A stretch of 22,261 bases of DNA from an uncultured Clostridium sp. (GCA_900550335.1 URRU01000009.1:1-22261); one strand, 5' to 3'. Numbered from the stretch's first letter, positions 7,432 to 15,346 are shown. Numbers and translations are program-made. Notes: generated by a model from the letters alone, not told the origin.

Positions 7432-8760
7432 GTGGAAGTTAATGTAAAAAATTCTAACAATATAATAAGTAGAATATATCCAGGAAGTATAGCGGAAGAG
7501 TTGGAGATAGAGGTTGGCGACCTTTTAATATCTGTAAATGGAGAAAAGGTTAAGGATATTATTCAGTACAGATTCTTAACTGATGACGAGTATATCGAGC
7601 TTGAAATACAGACAAAGAGCGGAGAAAGAGTGGTATACGAGATAGAAAAAGATTACGACGAAGAATTAGGATTAGAGTTTACTAACCCTATTATAGATAA
7701 GGCAAAAAGCTGCAGAAATAAATGTATGTTTTGCTTTATAGACCAGCTTCCAAAGGGAATGAGAGAGACTTTATACTTTAAAGACGACGATTCAAGACTA
7801 TCATTCCTACAGGGAAACTTTGTAACTCTTACAAATATGAGCGAGCAGGATATAGAGGATATAATAAGATATAGAATTAGTCCGATAAATATATCTGTCC
7901 ACACTACTAACCCAGAGTTAAGACAGAGAATGATTACAAATAGATTCGCTGGAAGATTATATAGCATAATGGAAAGACTAGCTGAGGCGGGAATAACTAT
8001 GAACTGCCAGATAGTTTTATGTCCGGGCGTAAATGACGGAAAGGAATTAGAAAGAACTATAACTGATTTATCTAATCTTTATCCAAATGTAAACAGTGTT
8101 GCAATAGTTCCAGTTGGGGTAACTAGATACAGAGATCATCTACCTCATCTTGAAATATTCAACGAAAAAACAGCTAATGAGGCACTTGATTTAGTTGAAG
8201 GACTTCAGAAAAAATGCTTAGAAAAATTTGGCTCAAGATTTGCATTTATGTCAGACGAGTTCTATATAATTGCCAAAAGAGAAATACCAGACTACGATTC
8301 TTATGAAGGATTCCTTCAGTTTGAGGATGGTGTAGGTATGATAAGAAAGCTTGGAACAGAGATAATAAATTATCTTGATGAGCTTCCAGATGATTACGAT
8401 GTAAGAGAAAAAACTGTTTCAATAGCTACAGGTAAGTCTGCGTACGAGTTTATAAACAGTATGGCAGAACTTATTATGAAAAAATTCCCTCAGGTTAAGA
8501 TAAATGTGTATAGAATAGTGAATGAATTCTGGGGGGAAACAATAACAGTTTCAGGGCTTATAACAGCTCAGGATATTATTAAACAGACAGAAGGTAAAGA
8601 AAGAGGAGAAACTCTTTATATAACAAGAAGTATGTTAAAAGCTGATGAGCTTATATTCTTAGATGATGTAACGCTTGAGCAGCTTGAAGAAATTTTAGGT
8701 AATGAAGTCGTTCCTTGTGAAAATGAAGGACATGATTTCGTGGATAAGATACTTAAATAA
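7432..8760 (+). CDS. PDZ / radical SAM-like / DUF512 protein
   Basis: A 442-residue protein of the conserved clostridial and cyanobacterial family (TIGR03279-like) found next to der. The N-terminal PDZ-like segment (about 10-70) has IYPGSIAEELEIEVGDLLISVNG. A radical-SAM-type cluster motif CRNKCMFC (Cys94, Cys98, Cys101) is followed by FIDQLPKGMR. The C-terminal half is DUF512. The start is GTG 7432 with AGGAAGGGG (7414-7421) upstream. The family's substrate is not known. The 37-base gap to der suggests one transcript, and the conserved pairing with der has prompted ideas of a role around translation or rRNA, but nothing in the sequence proves this. Confidence 0.88.
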   Translation: MEVNVKNSNNIISRIYPGSIAEELEIEVGDLLISVNGEKVKDIIQYRFLTDDEYIELEIQTKSGERVVYEIEKDYDEELGLEFTNPIIDKAKSCRNKCMFCFIDQLPKGMRETLYFKDDDSRLSFLQGNFVTLTNMSEQDIEDIIRYRISPINISVHTTNPELRQRMITNRFAGRLYSIMERLAEAGITMNCQIVLCPGVNDGKELERTITDLSNLYPNVNSVAIVPVGVTRYRDHLPHLEIFNEKTANEALDLVEGLQKKCLEKFGSRFAFMSDEFYIIAKREIPDYDSYEGFLQFEDGVGMIRKLGTEIINYLDELPDDYDVREKTVSIATGKSAYEFINSMAELIMKKFPQVKINVYRIVNEFWGETITVSGLITAQDIIKQTEGKERGETLYITRSMLKADELIFLDDVTLEQLEEILGNEVVPCENEGHDFVDKILK

Positions 8761-8797
8761 CTGATATAAATTAAAAAATGAAAGGAAGGTTGATAAA

Positions 8798-10123
8798 ATG
8801 TCAGATATGAATAGACCGATTGTAGCCGTAGTTGGTAGACCTAACGTCGGAAAATCTACAATATTTAACAAATTTGCAGGGAAAAGAATCTCAATAGTTG
8901 AAGATACTCCAGGAGTAACAAGAGATAGAATATTTACGGAGGTAGAGTGGTTAAACAAATACTTCACTCTAATAGATACAGGTGGGATAGAGCCAAAGAG
9001 CGACGATATAATCGTATCTCAGATGAGAAATCAGGCTATGCTTGCTATGGACATGGCTCACGTTATACTAATGGTTGTCGATGGTAAACAGGGTATAACT
9101 GCAGCAGATAGAGAAATAGCAGAAACTCTAAGAAGAACAAATAAACCAGTAATATTAGTAGTAAATAAAATAGATAGTATGAGTCAGTATGACAATGTAT
9201 ACGACTTCTATGAATTAGGTCTTGGCGAGCCGTTTGCAATATCTGGGGCAAACAGTATGGGACTTGGGGATTTATTAGATGAAATAGTTGCTAATTTCCC
9301 AGAAGGACTTAATACAGAAATAGACGAAGATACTATAAAAGTTGCTATAACAGGTAAACCAAATGCAGGTAAGAGTTCTATACTTAACAACATATTAGGT
9401 GAGGACAGAGTTATAGTAAGTCCAATAGCAGGTACTACAAGAGATGCTGTCGATACATATTTCGAAAAAAATGGACAGAACTATCTTCTTATAGATACAG
9501 CAGGACTTAGAAGAAAAAGCAAAGTATACGAAAGTGTTGAAAAATACAGTGTTATAAGAGCTATGAGTGCTGTAGATAGAGCAGATGTTGTTCTTATAGT
9601 AATAGATGCTCAGGAAGGTGTTACAGAACAGGATACTAAAGTTGCTGGTATAGCACACGATGAAGGTAAAGCTTGTATATTTGTAATAAACAAATGGGAC
9701 TTAATAGAAAAAGACAATAAAACAGTTAAAAAATATACTGATGAAATAAGAACTAAATTCCCATTCATGTCTTATGCTCCGATACTATTTGTATCAGCTC
9801 TTACAAATAAGAGAATGAATAAAATACTTGAAACAGTTGATTTCGTAGCATCAGAACATGCTAAGAGAATATCTACTTCTGCTTTAAATGAGGTAATAGG
9901 GGAAGCAGTTATGTTAAATCAGCCACCATCAGATAAAGGTAGAAGATTAAAAATATACTATGGAGCACAGACAGATGTTAAGCCTCCTAAGATAACTCTA
10001 TTTATAAATGATAAAGAGCTTACTCACTTCTCATATCAGAGATATTTAGAAAATAGAATAAGAGAAAACTTTGGATTTGAAGGAACTTCAATAAGATTTG
10101 AATACAGACAGAAAAAGAGATAA
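8798..10123 (+). CDS. der: Der (EngA), double-GTPase ribosome assembly factor
   Basis: An essential GTPase for 50S subunit maturation. It carries two tandem GTPase domains and a C-terminal KH-like domain in 441 residues, the usual size. Domain 1: P-loop GRPNVGKS (13-20), DTPGVTRDR, DTGG (60-63) and NKID (123-126). Domain 2: GKPNAGKS (186-193), GTTRDAVDT, DTAGLRRK and NKWD (298-301). The KH-like domain covers about 350-441 and ends in FEYRQKKR. The ribosome binding site GGAAGGT (8784-8790) is 7 bases from the ATG. plsY follows after 22 bases. All 11 glutamines are coded CAG. Confidence 0.98.
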   Translation: MSDMNRPIVAVVGRPNVGKSTIFNKFAGKRISIVEDTPGVTRDRIFTEVEWLNKYFTLIDTGGIEPKSDDIIVSQMRNQAMLAMDMAHVILMVVDGKQGITAADREIAETLRRTNKPVILVVNKIDSMSQYDNVYDFYELGLGEPFAISGANSMGLGDLLDEIVANFPEGLNTEIDEDTIKVAITGKPNAGKSSILNNILGEDRVIVSPIAGTTRDAVDTYFEKNGQNYLLIDTAGLRRKSKVYESVEKYSVIRAMSAVDRADVVLIVIDAQEGVTEQDTKVAGIAHDEGKACIFVINKWDLIEKDNKTVKKYTDEIRTKFPFMSYAPILFVSALTNKRMNKILETVDFVASEHAKRISTSALNEVIGEAVMLNQPPSDKGRRLKIYYGAQTDVKPPKITLFINDKELTHFSYQRYLENRIRENFGFEGTSIRFEYRQKKR

Positions 10124-10145
10124 TTAAAGGGGGTAATTATAGAGA

Positions 10146-10754
10146 ATGTTAGGTTATATTCTAATTGCCGTTGTGGCATATTTACTAGGAAATATATCGA
10201 CATCTTATATAATAGCCAAAAGAATAGCTGGTATTGATATAAGAACTCAGGGTTCTGGAAATGCAGGATCTACAAATGTTTTAAGAACTCTAGGTAAAAA
10301 AGCAGGGTTAATGACATTTTTAGGGGATGTACTTAAAGGTGCTCTTGCTGTTTTAGTAGCATGCATAGTATCTAAATTTATGCCAATAGATACTTTAACT
10401 GCTAAATATGTTGCAGTAATAGGCGTTGTAGCAGGTCATAACTGGCCAGCATTTTTAGAATTTAGAGGTGGAAAAGGTGTTGCCACATCTCTTGGTGCAA
10501 TGCTTGCAGTACATCCAGTAGCAGCACTTACTTGTTTTGCAGTATTTGGCGTTGTTGTTGCAGTTACTAAATATGTGTCTTTAGGATCAGTAGTTGGTAT
10601 AGCTAGTTCACCATTTATAGTATATTTAATGGGTAAAAAAGAGGCTGTCCCTGTAACTGTATTCTTAGCATTATCAGTAATATACACACATAGAGCGAAC
10701 TTAAAAAGAGTATTTAATGGAACAGAAAGAAAAATTGGACAGAAGAAGAATTAA
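10146..10754 (+). CDS. plsY: PlsY, acyl-phosphate:glycerol-3-phosphate acyltransferase
   Basis: A polytopic membrane enzyme that moves the acyl group from acyl-phosphate (made by PlsX) to sn-1 of glycerol-3-phosphate, the first membrane phospholipid step. It has 202 residues with about five hydrophobic segments. The three conserved cytosolic motifs are present: GSGNAGSTNVLRT (36-48), GHNWPAFLEFRGGKGV (97-112) and THRANLKRVF (181-190). The ribosome binding site AAAGGGGG (10127-10133) is rather far from ATG 10146 (12 bases). The next gene, gpsA, makes its substrate glycerol-3-phosphate, so the two adjacent genes form one pathway step. Confidence 0.96.
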   Translation: MLGYILIAVVAYLLGNISTSYIIAKRIAGIDIRTQGSGNAGSTNVLRTLGKKAGLMTFLGDVLKGALAVLVACIVSKFMPIDTLTAKYVAVIGVVAGHNWPAFLEFRGGKGVATSLGAMLAVHPVAALTCFAVFGVVVAVTKYVSLGSVVGIASSPFIVYLMGKKEAVPVTVFLALSVIYTHRANLKRVFNGTERKIGQKKN

Positions 10755-10774
10755 TCATCTTCAGGAGGGATATT

Positions 10775-11782
10775 ATGAAAAAGGTATGCGTATTAGGAAC
10801 AGGTAGCTGGGGTACAGCTCTAGCTTTGAGCCTAGCAAAAAATGATTTTGATGTACTTATGTGGTCTAGAAGAGAAGAACGGGCTGAAAGTATAAATAAA
10901 AATAGAGAAAATACGGAATATCTACCAGGAGCAGTATTTCCTGATAATTTAAACGTTACTTCTGATTTAGATGAAGCTGTAAAAGATAGTAAAATAGTTG
11001 TTATAGCAGTTCCATCTCAGGCTGTTAGAGGAATGTGTACTAAATTAAAAGGAAAATTAACACCAGATCAGATTATTGTAAATGTTGCAAAAGGTCTTGA
11101 AAAGGGAACTGGAAAAAGACTTTCTGAAGTTTGTGCAGAGGAACTTCCTGAATCTAAGTATGTTATGTTATCTGGACCATCTCATGCAGAGGAGGTTGCA
11201 AAAGGCTTACCTACTACAATAGTGGTTTCATCAGAAGATATAGAATACGCACAGATAGTGCAGGATGCATTTATGTCTCCAGCACTTAGAGTTTATACAA
11301 ATTCAGACCTTATAGGTGTTGAGCTTGGTGGTGCTTTAAAGAATATCATAGCTTTTGGAGCAGGTATATGCGACGGTTTAGGCTATGGAGATAATACTAA
11401 GGCAGCACTTATGACTAGAGGTATAACAGAGATAAGTAGACTTGGTGTTGCTATGGGTGCAAAGGCGATTACTTTTACTGGACTTTCTGGTATAGGGGAT
11501 TTAATCGTTACTTGTACAAGTATGCACAGTAGAAATAGAAGAGCAGGGATACTTATAGGAGAAGGATACTCTGTTGAGGAAACTCTTGAAAAGGTTAAGA
11601 TGGTTGTTGAAGGAATTACAGCAACAGAAGTTGCACATGATGTAGCTGAAAAATTAAATATAGATATGCCTATAACAAATGCTATCTACGCAGTTGTTCA
11701 CGATGGACTTGAACCTTTTGAAGGAATAAAAGGACTAATGACTAGAAACAAAAAGAATGAAGTAGAACATATAGGGCTATAA
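10775..11782 (+). CDS. gpsA: GpsA, NAD(P)-dependent glycerol-3-phosphate dehydrogenase
   Basis: It reduces dihydroxyacetone phosphate to sn-glycerol-3-phosphate for phospholipid synthesis. The length of 335 residues is typical. The Rossmann dinucleotide motif GTGSWGTALA lies at 8-17; the conserved lysines are Lys106 (NVAKGLE) and Lys189 (GALKNIIAFGAG), and LSGPSHAEEVAKG sits at 132-144. The start follows AGGAGGG (10763-10769). In B. subtilis and clostridia gpsA is followed by spoIVA or by genes leading to it; here element C begins at the gpsA stop codon and no spoIVA is found. The last codons (GGGCTATAA) have an inverted echo on the far side of that element. Confidence 0.97.
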   Translation: MKKVCVLGTGSWGTALALSLAKNDFDVLMWSRREERAESINKNRENTEYLPGAVFPDNLNVTSDLDEAVKDSKIVVIAVPSQAVRGMCTKLKGKLTPDQIIVNVAKGLEKGTGKRLSEVCAEELPESKYVMLSGPSHAEEVAKGLPTTIVVSSEDIEYAQIVQDAFMSPALRVYTNSDLIGVELGGALKNIIAFGAGICDGLGYGDNTKAALMTRGITEISRLGVAMGAKAITFTGLSGIGDLIVTCTSMHSRNRRAGILIGEGYSVEETLEKVKMVVEGITATEVAHDVAEKLNIDMPITNAIYAVVHDGLEPFEGIKGLMTRNKKNEVEHIGL

Positions 11783-11909
11783 GAAATAAAGAGGGTATAT
11801 CCAAATTACTCCAGGCTTCAGTGGCACGCACGTTTATGTAACACATTTAAATGTTGCGTGCCACTTGCAGATTGTCGTGTATTTGGATATACCCTCTTTT
11901 ATTTTAGCC
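11775..11909. repeat. Nested palindromic element C (plus orientation, long-apical-loop form)
   Basis: The outer arms 11788-11806 and 11881-11899 pair perfectly over 19 bp (AGGGTATATCCAAAT and complement). Imperfect pairing continues outward to GGCTA (11775-11779, inside the gpsA stop region) and TAGCC (11905-11909). The core is CTCCAGGCTTC (11809-11819), an inner stem GTGGCACGCA (11821-11830) with TGCGTGCCAC (11855-11864), loop TAACACATTT (11839-11848), then TTGCAGATTGTCG (11865-11877). T-rich DNA follows, so it probably also serves as the gpsA terminator. Confidence 0.85.
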
Positions 11910-11936
11910 GGAAATAAAACGGATAGAGATTTATCT

Positions 11937-12000
11937 GGCTTCGAACTTTGCTTTTTCAAGCAAAGCTTTCAAAATGTTGCAAAGTTCTGCAGATTGTCGG
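11937..12000 (+). repeat. Decayed element D (plus orientation)
   Basis: GGCTTC (11937-11942) is followed directly by the inner stem GAACTTTGC (11943-11951) with GCAAAGTTC (11979-11987), then TGCAGATTGTCG (11988-11999). The usual CTCCA before GGCTTC is lost (ATCT instead) and no outer arms pair well, so this is a degenerate or partial copy. A smaller hairpin, CTTTGC..GCAAAG, lies inside. Confidence 0.65.
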
Positions 12001-12010
12001 TGCAAATCAA

Positions 12011-12120
12011 TCAAATTTTTTCTTAAAAAAATACATCACCACAAAATAAATTGCGGTAACCATATAGACCAATATGAGATAGTTAGGTAATAAGTTAGTA
12101 AAATGATAAATGAATGGGGT
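12011..12120 (-). pseudogene. Possible remnant of a membrane-protein gene (C-terminal tail)
   Basis: Read on the minus strand there are 36 open codons ending in TGA (12011-12013). The peptide is very hydrophobic (FTNLLPNYLILVY, then AIYFVVMYFF) and finishes KKKFD. This looks like the last membrane segment and basic tail of a polytopic protein such as an ABC-2-type permease. There is no start codon or upstream domain, as the frame runs into element E. A chance reading frame in AT-rich DNA cannot be excluded. Confidence 0.35.
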
Positions 12121-12165
12121 GCTGAAGCCTGGAGCAAAGAGCAGTTATTTTTCTTCTTCTTTTTA
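12116..12165. repeat. Truncated element E, half copy related to element B
   Basis: From 12116 the sequence GGGGTGCTGAAGCCTG, then GAGCAAAGAGCAGTTATTT, matches the right half of element B from 3812, including B's outer arm and the TTCTTC/CTTTTT foot. Only one half of the core (CTCCAGGCTTC on the minus strand, complement of 12123-12133) and one arm are present; no partner arm exists upstream. It is therefore a broken copy. Confidence 0.75.
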
Positions 12166-12191
12166 TTATTTTTATTTTCCCTTTTTATAAG

Positions 12192-12227
12192 TTGGCAAAT
12201 TTGGTATAATATAATATGGTATATAAT
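12192..12227 (+). promoter_or_regulatory. Promoter-like region upstream of ylmE
   Basis: TTGGCA (12192-12197) is followed by overlapping TATAAT boxes at 12205, 12210 and 12222; the best spaced pair is TTGGCA with TATGGT (12215-12220, 17 bp), so the exact promoter is uncertain. Confidence 0.4.
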
Positions 12228-12319
12228 ATTGAAATTTTAAGCTGATAGTGTCAGTTGATTTTAAGATATGATGATATAGATCATATATTTTTAAATTTTA
12301 AAAATAGGCGGTGATTTAT

Positions 12320-13021
12320 ATGGAAAATATTAGAGAAAATATTGAAAGTATAAGAAAGAGAATAGCAGATGCGGCGGTTAGAGCAGGTAGAGATGCCGAT
12401 GATATAAAGCTTATTGCAGTTACTAAGACTGTTGATGTTGACAAGGTTGAGGAAGCTATAGCAGCAGATGCTTTAGATGCTGGAGAGAATAAACCTCAGG
12501 AATTAGCTAGAAAGTATGAGGTTCTAGGAGATAAGATTAGATGGCATCAGATTGGTTCATTACAGACAAATAAAGTTAAATACATAATAGATAAAGTTTG
12601 TATGATACATTCTTTAGATAGAGAAGGGCTTGCTGAGGAAATAGACAAGAGAGCAAGTAAAATAGGTAGGGTAATTGATTGTCTTGTTCAGGTAAATATT
12701 TCTGGAGAAGAGAGCAAACATGGTATGTCAAGAGAAGAAGTAGAGCCATTTGTTAGACTTGTTGCCGAAAAATACCCTAATATAAAGATTAAAGGGCTTA
12801 TGACAATGGCACCTTTTGATGCAGAAAAAGATGAAATAAGAAAAGTATTCAGAGATCTTAAAGAGCTTTCTGATGAAATAAATAATATGAATATAGGAAA
12901 TGTTGAGATGAGGGAGCTTTCTATGGGTATGACAAATGACTTTGAAATAGCTGTAGAAGAAGGAGCTACAATGGTTAGAGTCGGAACTGCTATATTCGGA
13001 AAAAGAAATTATAACAAATAA
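12320..13021 (+). CDS. ylmE: YlmE/YggS, PLP homeostasis protein
   Basis: A single-domain (alanine racemase N-terminal fold) PLP-binding protein that buffers pyridoxal phosphate and affects amino acid pools. I chose ATG 12320 because AGGCGGTGAT (12306-12315) is a near-perfect ribosome binding site just upstream; a GTG at 12311 overlaps it. The length is 233 residues. The PLP lysine is Lys36 in LIAVTKT, with the expected IGSLQTNK and the C-terminal ELSMGMTNDFEIAVEEGATMVRVGTAIFG phosphate-binding region. It is the first gene of the ylmE-sepF-ylmG-ylmH-divIVA operon; sepF follows with a 24-base gap. Confidence 0.95.
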   Translation: MENIRENIESIRKRIADAAVRAGRDADDIKLIAVTKTVDVDKVEEAIAADALDAGENKPQELARKYEVLGDKIRWHQIGSLQTNKVKYIIDKVCMIHSLDREGLAEEIDKRASKIGRVIDCLVQVNISGEESKHGMSREEVEPFVRLVAEKYPNIKIKGLMTMAPFDAEKDEIRKVFRDLKELSDEINNMNIGNVEMRELSMGMTNDFEIAVEEGATMVRVGTAIFGKRNYNK

Positions 13022-13045
13022 TAAAGCAAATTGGAGGAAAGAAAA

Positions 13046-13519
13046 ATGGCAAAAATAATCGACAAAGTGAAGAATATATTCAGTGATGACGAAGATTTAG
13101 ATTATGATGAATACGAAGAAGAATATGAAGAAGATGAATACGAGGAAGCAGAAGAAAATCACGAAGAAGCAGAAGAATACAATGCTTTAGCATCTAATAA
13201 AAAAATAGGTAAAGTGATAGATTACCCAACAGGACAGATGAAAGTGGTAATATATGCTCCTAAAATATACGACGAAGCAACTCAGATTGCAGATGCTTTA
13301 AAACAGAGAAAAACAGTAGTAGTAAACCTAGATGGAGTATCTTCTCCACAGGTTAAAAAATCTATATTCGACTTTTTAAATGGAGCGGTTTATGTGCTAG
13401 ATGGAGATATTCAGAAAGTAGCAGGATCAATATTTATATTAGCTCCAAATAATGTTGATATAGATGCCAGTGTGAAAAAAGAACTTGAAAGTAGAGCACT
13501 TTTCCCTTGGCAGAAATAA
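13046..13519 (+). CDS. sepF: SepF, membrane anchor and bundler of FtsZ
   Basis: SepF ties FtsZ filaments to the membrane and can replace FtsA. ATG 13046 follows GGAGG (13033-13037) by 8 bases and gives 157 residues. The N-terminal amphipathic helix AKIIDKVKNIF (2-12) is the membrane-binding part. A strongly acidic linker (13-45, mostly Glu, Asp and Tyr) follows, then the SepF domain (about 55-157) with VVVNLDGVS, and FLNGAVYVLDGDIQKVAGSIF near 110-130. With ftsA absent next to ftsZ, SepF is probably a main FtsZ anchor, which is an inference. Confidence 0.96.
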   Translation: MAKIIDKVKNIFSDDEDLDYDEYEEEYEEDEYEEAEENHEEAEEYNALASNKKIGKVIDYPTGQMKVVIYAPKIYDEATQIADALKQRKTVVVNLDGVSSPQVKKSIFDFLNGAVYVLDGDIQKVAGSIFILAPNNVDIDASVKKELESRALFPWQK

Positions 13520-13553
13520 TAACAAAATAATATAGATGAAAGAGGTAATGCTA

Positions 13554-13802
13554 ATGCATACATTAAGGATAGCAATAGCCTATCTTCTTGATATAATTTC
13601 ATGGGTAATAGTAGTAAAAAGTCTATTTACATGGGTACCAGCTCTTATGGACACTAAGCTATATCAGATAATGGATGAAATCACAGAGCCAATAGAAGGG
13701 CCAATTAGAAAAATCCTTTACAGAAATTATTCTGGGCCTGTAGATTTTTCACCGGTAATAGCGATAATAATACTTATATTCTTGAAAGGATTAGTGCTAT
13801 AA
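13554..13802 (+). CDS. ylmG: YlmG/YggT family membrane protein
   Basis: A small membrane protein of 82 residues with two hydrophobic segments (about 6-29 and 62-82) around the conserved LMDTKLYQIMDEITEPIEGPIRKIL stretch, which is split here as LYQIMDEITEPIEGPIRK. I start it at ATG 13554 (MHTLRIAIAY) since GAGGT (13542-13546) is 7 bases away; ATGs at 13536 and 13548 are too far upstream of, or too close to, that site. Family members affect cell division, chloroplast nucleoids or thylakoids; the bacterial role is not defined. Its stop lies one base from the ylmH start. Confidence 0.9.
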   Translation: MHTLRIAIAYLLDIISWVIVVKSLFTWVPALMDTKLYQIMDEITEPIEGPIRKILYRNYSGPVDFSPVIAIIILIFLKGLVL

Positions 13803-13803
13803 G

Positions 13804-14589
13804 ATGGACAAGATAAGACTTACTAATCATATAAAAGATATAGAATTAAAGAACAAAATGTTTAAGTTGATAGATAAGGCAAATACTTGTCTAAAAAATT
13901 ATGAAGCAAAAGGTACAGAATTTATGAATCCTTTTGAAATTAAAAATGCTATGGATATAATTAATTCTGAATCAGATTTAAAATACCATTCTGACGGGGG
14001 ATATGAAGGTGCTGAAAGAAGTGTCATGACTATATTTCCATTTTATATGGAGTATGAGGATATTGAGCCACCTATAAAATTTGTTCAGATTGATGGGAAT
14101 TTTAAATTTAGAAGTGTATCACATAAGGATTATTTAGGTTCTATTTTAGGGCTTGGGATAAAAAGAGAAAAGATAGGCGATATATTAATTCACGAAGAAT
14201 TTTGTCAGGTTATTGTAAGTAGCGATATTTGTGATTATATTGTTATGAACCTTACAAAAGTAGCGACAAATTCTGTAAAAGTTAAAGAAATTAAAAGAGA
14301 AGAATTAAAAACTTCAGAAAAGAAATATAAAGATATCTCGTTTACAGTATCTTCAGATAGACTAGATTGTGTAATAAGTGGAATATACAATATTTCAAGA
14401 CAGGAAAGTCTAAAGTATATAAATGCGGAGAGAGTTCATGTAAATTATGAAAAAATTACATCTGCATCTAAGGCAGTATCTTCAGGAGATCTTATTTCTG
14501 TAAGGGGAAAAGGTAGGTCTGAAGTTATTGAAATAGGCGGGGAGACCAGAAAAGGAAGAACTAGAGTAAAGGCTAGAATAATATTATAG
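13804..14589 (+). CDS. ylmH: YlmH, S4-domain RNA-binding protein
   Basis: An RNA-binding protein, 261 residues. The central region has HKDYLGSILGLGIKREKIGD (108-127), close to the family signature. The C-terminal S4 domain (about 184-245) contains SDRLDCVISGIYNISRQE, VHVNYEKI and SGDLISVRGKGR. YlmH proteins have been connected with rescue of stalled 50S-peptidyl-tRNA complexes. The start is one base after the ylmG stop with a distant AAAGGA (13785-13790), so translation is probably coupled. Confidence 0.93.
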   Translation: MDKIRLTNHIKDIELKNKMFKLIDKANTCLKNYEAKGTEFMNPFEIKNAMDIINSESDLKYHSDGGYEGAERSVMTIFPFYMEYEDIEPPIKFVQIDGNFKFRSVSHKDYLGSILGLGIKREKIGDILIHEEFCQVIVSSDICDYIVMNLTKVATNSVKVKEIKREELKTSEKKYKDISFTVSSDRLDCVISGIYNISRQESLKYINAERVHVNYEKITSASKAVSSGDLISVRGKGRSEVIEIGGETRKGRTRVKARIIL

Positions 14590-14603
14590 TTGAGGAGAAG
14601 ATA

Positions 14604-15218
14604 ATGATAACACCACAGGAGATAGAAGAAAAAGTTTTTAGAAAGTCTATGAGAGGATTCAACTGTGAAGAGGTTGATGAATTTTTAGATGATTTAAGAG
14701 TAGATTATGAAAATCTTATAAGAGAAAATGAATCTCTTAAAGAAAGAGTTAGAATGTATAGTGAGCAGCTAAATAAATATACAAACATAGAGGATACTTT
14801 AAAAGAAACTCTTATAACTGCTCAGACAGCAGCAGAGGATACAACATCTGCTGCAAATAAAAAAGCTAGAATAATAATAGAAGAAGCTGAATTTATGGGT
14901 AAACAGAAAATAGATGAGGCTACTAGCAGAGTTATCGAAATAAGAAAAGAGTATGATAATATTACTGCTGAATTTAAAATGTTTAAAAATAAATTTAAAT
15001 CTCTTTTAGAGAGTGAAATTAAAAATATAGATGAAATATGCTCTAATATAGATACAGGTCTTTCAAGTCAGTATGAATGGAGAACTGCTATGGATGAGTA
15101 TGAAGATGATAGATTCGATATAGAGGATTTTGGGGCAACTGCTGCAATGGAAGATGATGTTGAAGAATACGATTCTGATGACGAAAATACATCTCCAGAA
15201 AATATATTTGGTCTATAA
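14604..15218 (+). CDS. divIVA: DivIVA, pole- and septum-marking coiled-coil protein
   Basis: DivIVA binds negatively curved membrane at septum and poles and recruits division and growth factors. The protein has 204 residues. The N-terminal lipid-binding domain is canonical (MITPQEIEEKVF, then Arg17-Gly18-Phe19 and EEVDEFLDDL). Coiled-coil stretches (about 28-75 and 110-160) are followed by an acidic tail (DDVEEYDSDDEN). It starts after GAGGAG (14592-14597). It is last in the ylmE operon; its usual neighbour ileS follows with its own promoter and leader. Confidence 0.95.
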   Translation: MITPQEIEEKVFRKSMRGFNCEEVDEFLDDLRVDYENLIRENESLKERVRMYSEQLNKYTNIEDTLKETLITAQTAAEDTTSAANKKARIIIEEAEFMGKQKIDEATSRVIEIRKEYDNITAEFKMFKNKFKSLLESEIKNIDEICSNIDTGLSSQYEWRTAMDEYEDDRFDIEDFGATAAMEDDVEEYDSDDENTSPENIFGL

Positions 15219-15245
15219 AATTATCTATAATTTTATGATTTTTAC
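15215..15245 (+). terminator. Weak AT-only terminator-like hairpin after divIVA
   Basis: ATAAAATTAT (15215-15224) and ATAATTTTAT (15227-15236) pair perfectly but without G-C pairs. T-rich sequence follows. It overlaps the divIVA stop codon. Confidence 0.4.
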
Positions 15246-15319
15246 TATAATTTTTTGTTATAGATATGCTTGAATTTAGAAACAATATAGAATTATCTGA
15301 AAAAATCAAAAAATAACTA

Positions 15320-15346
15320 TTGACTAAAATTAAATTTTGGTATAAA
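15320..15346 (+). promoter_or_regulatory. ileS promoter
   Basis: TTGACT (15320-15325) and TATAAA (15341-15346) are 15 bp apart; the spacing is short, but the position just before the T-box leader fits. Confidence 0.55.

Noticed and set aside
7653..7967. Long minus-strand frames inside the DUF512, kinase and other genes
   Set aside because: These are antisense shadows of well-supported genes, with no start signals or family resemblance.
12311..12319. GTG start for ylmE nine bases upstream
   Set aside because: The GTG is part of the AGGCGGTGAT ribosome binding site that fits ATG 12320.
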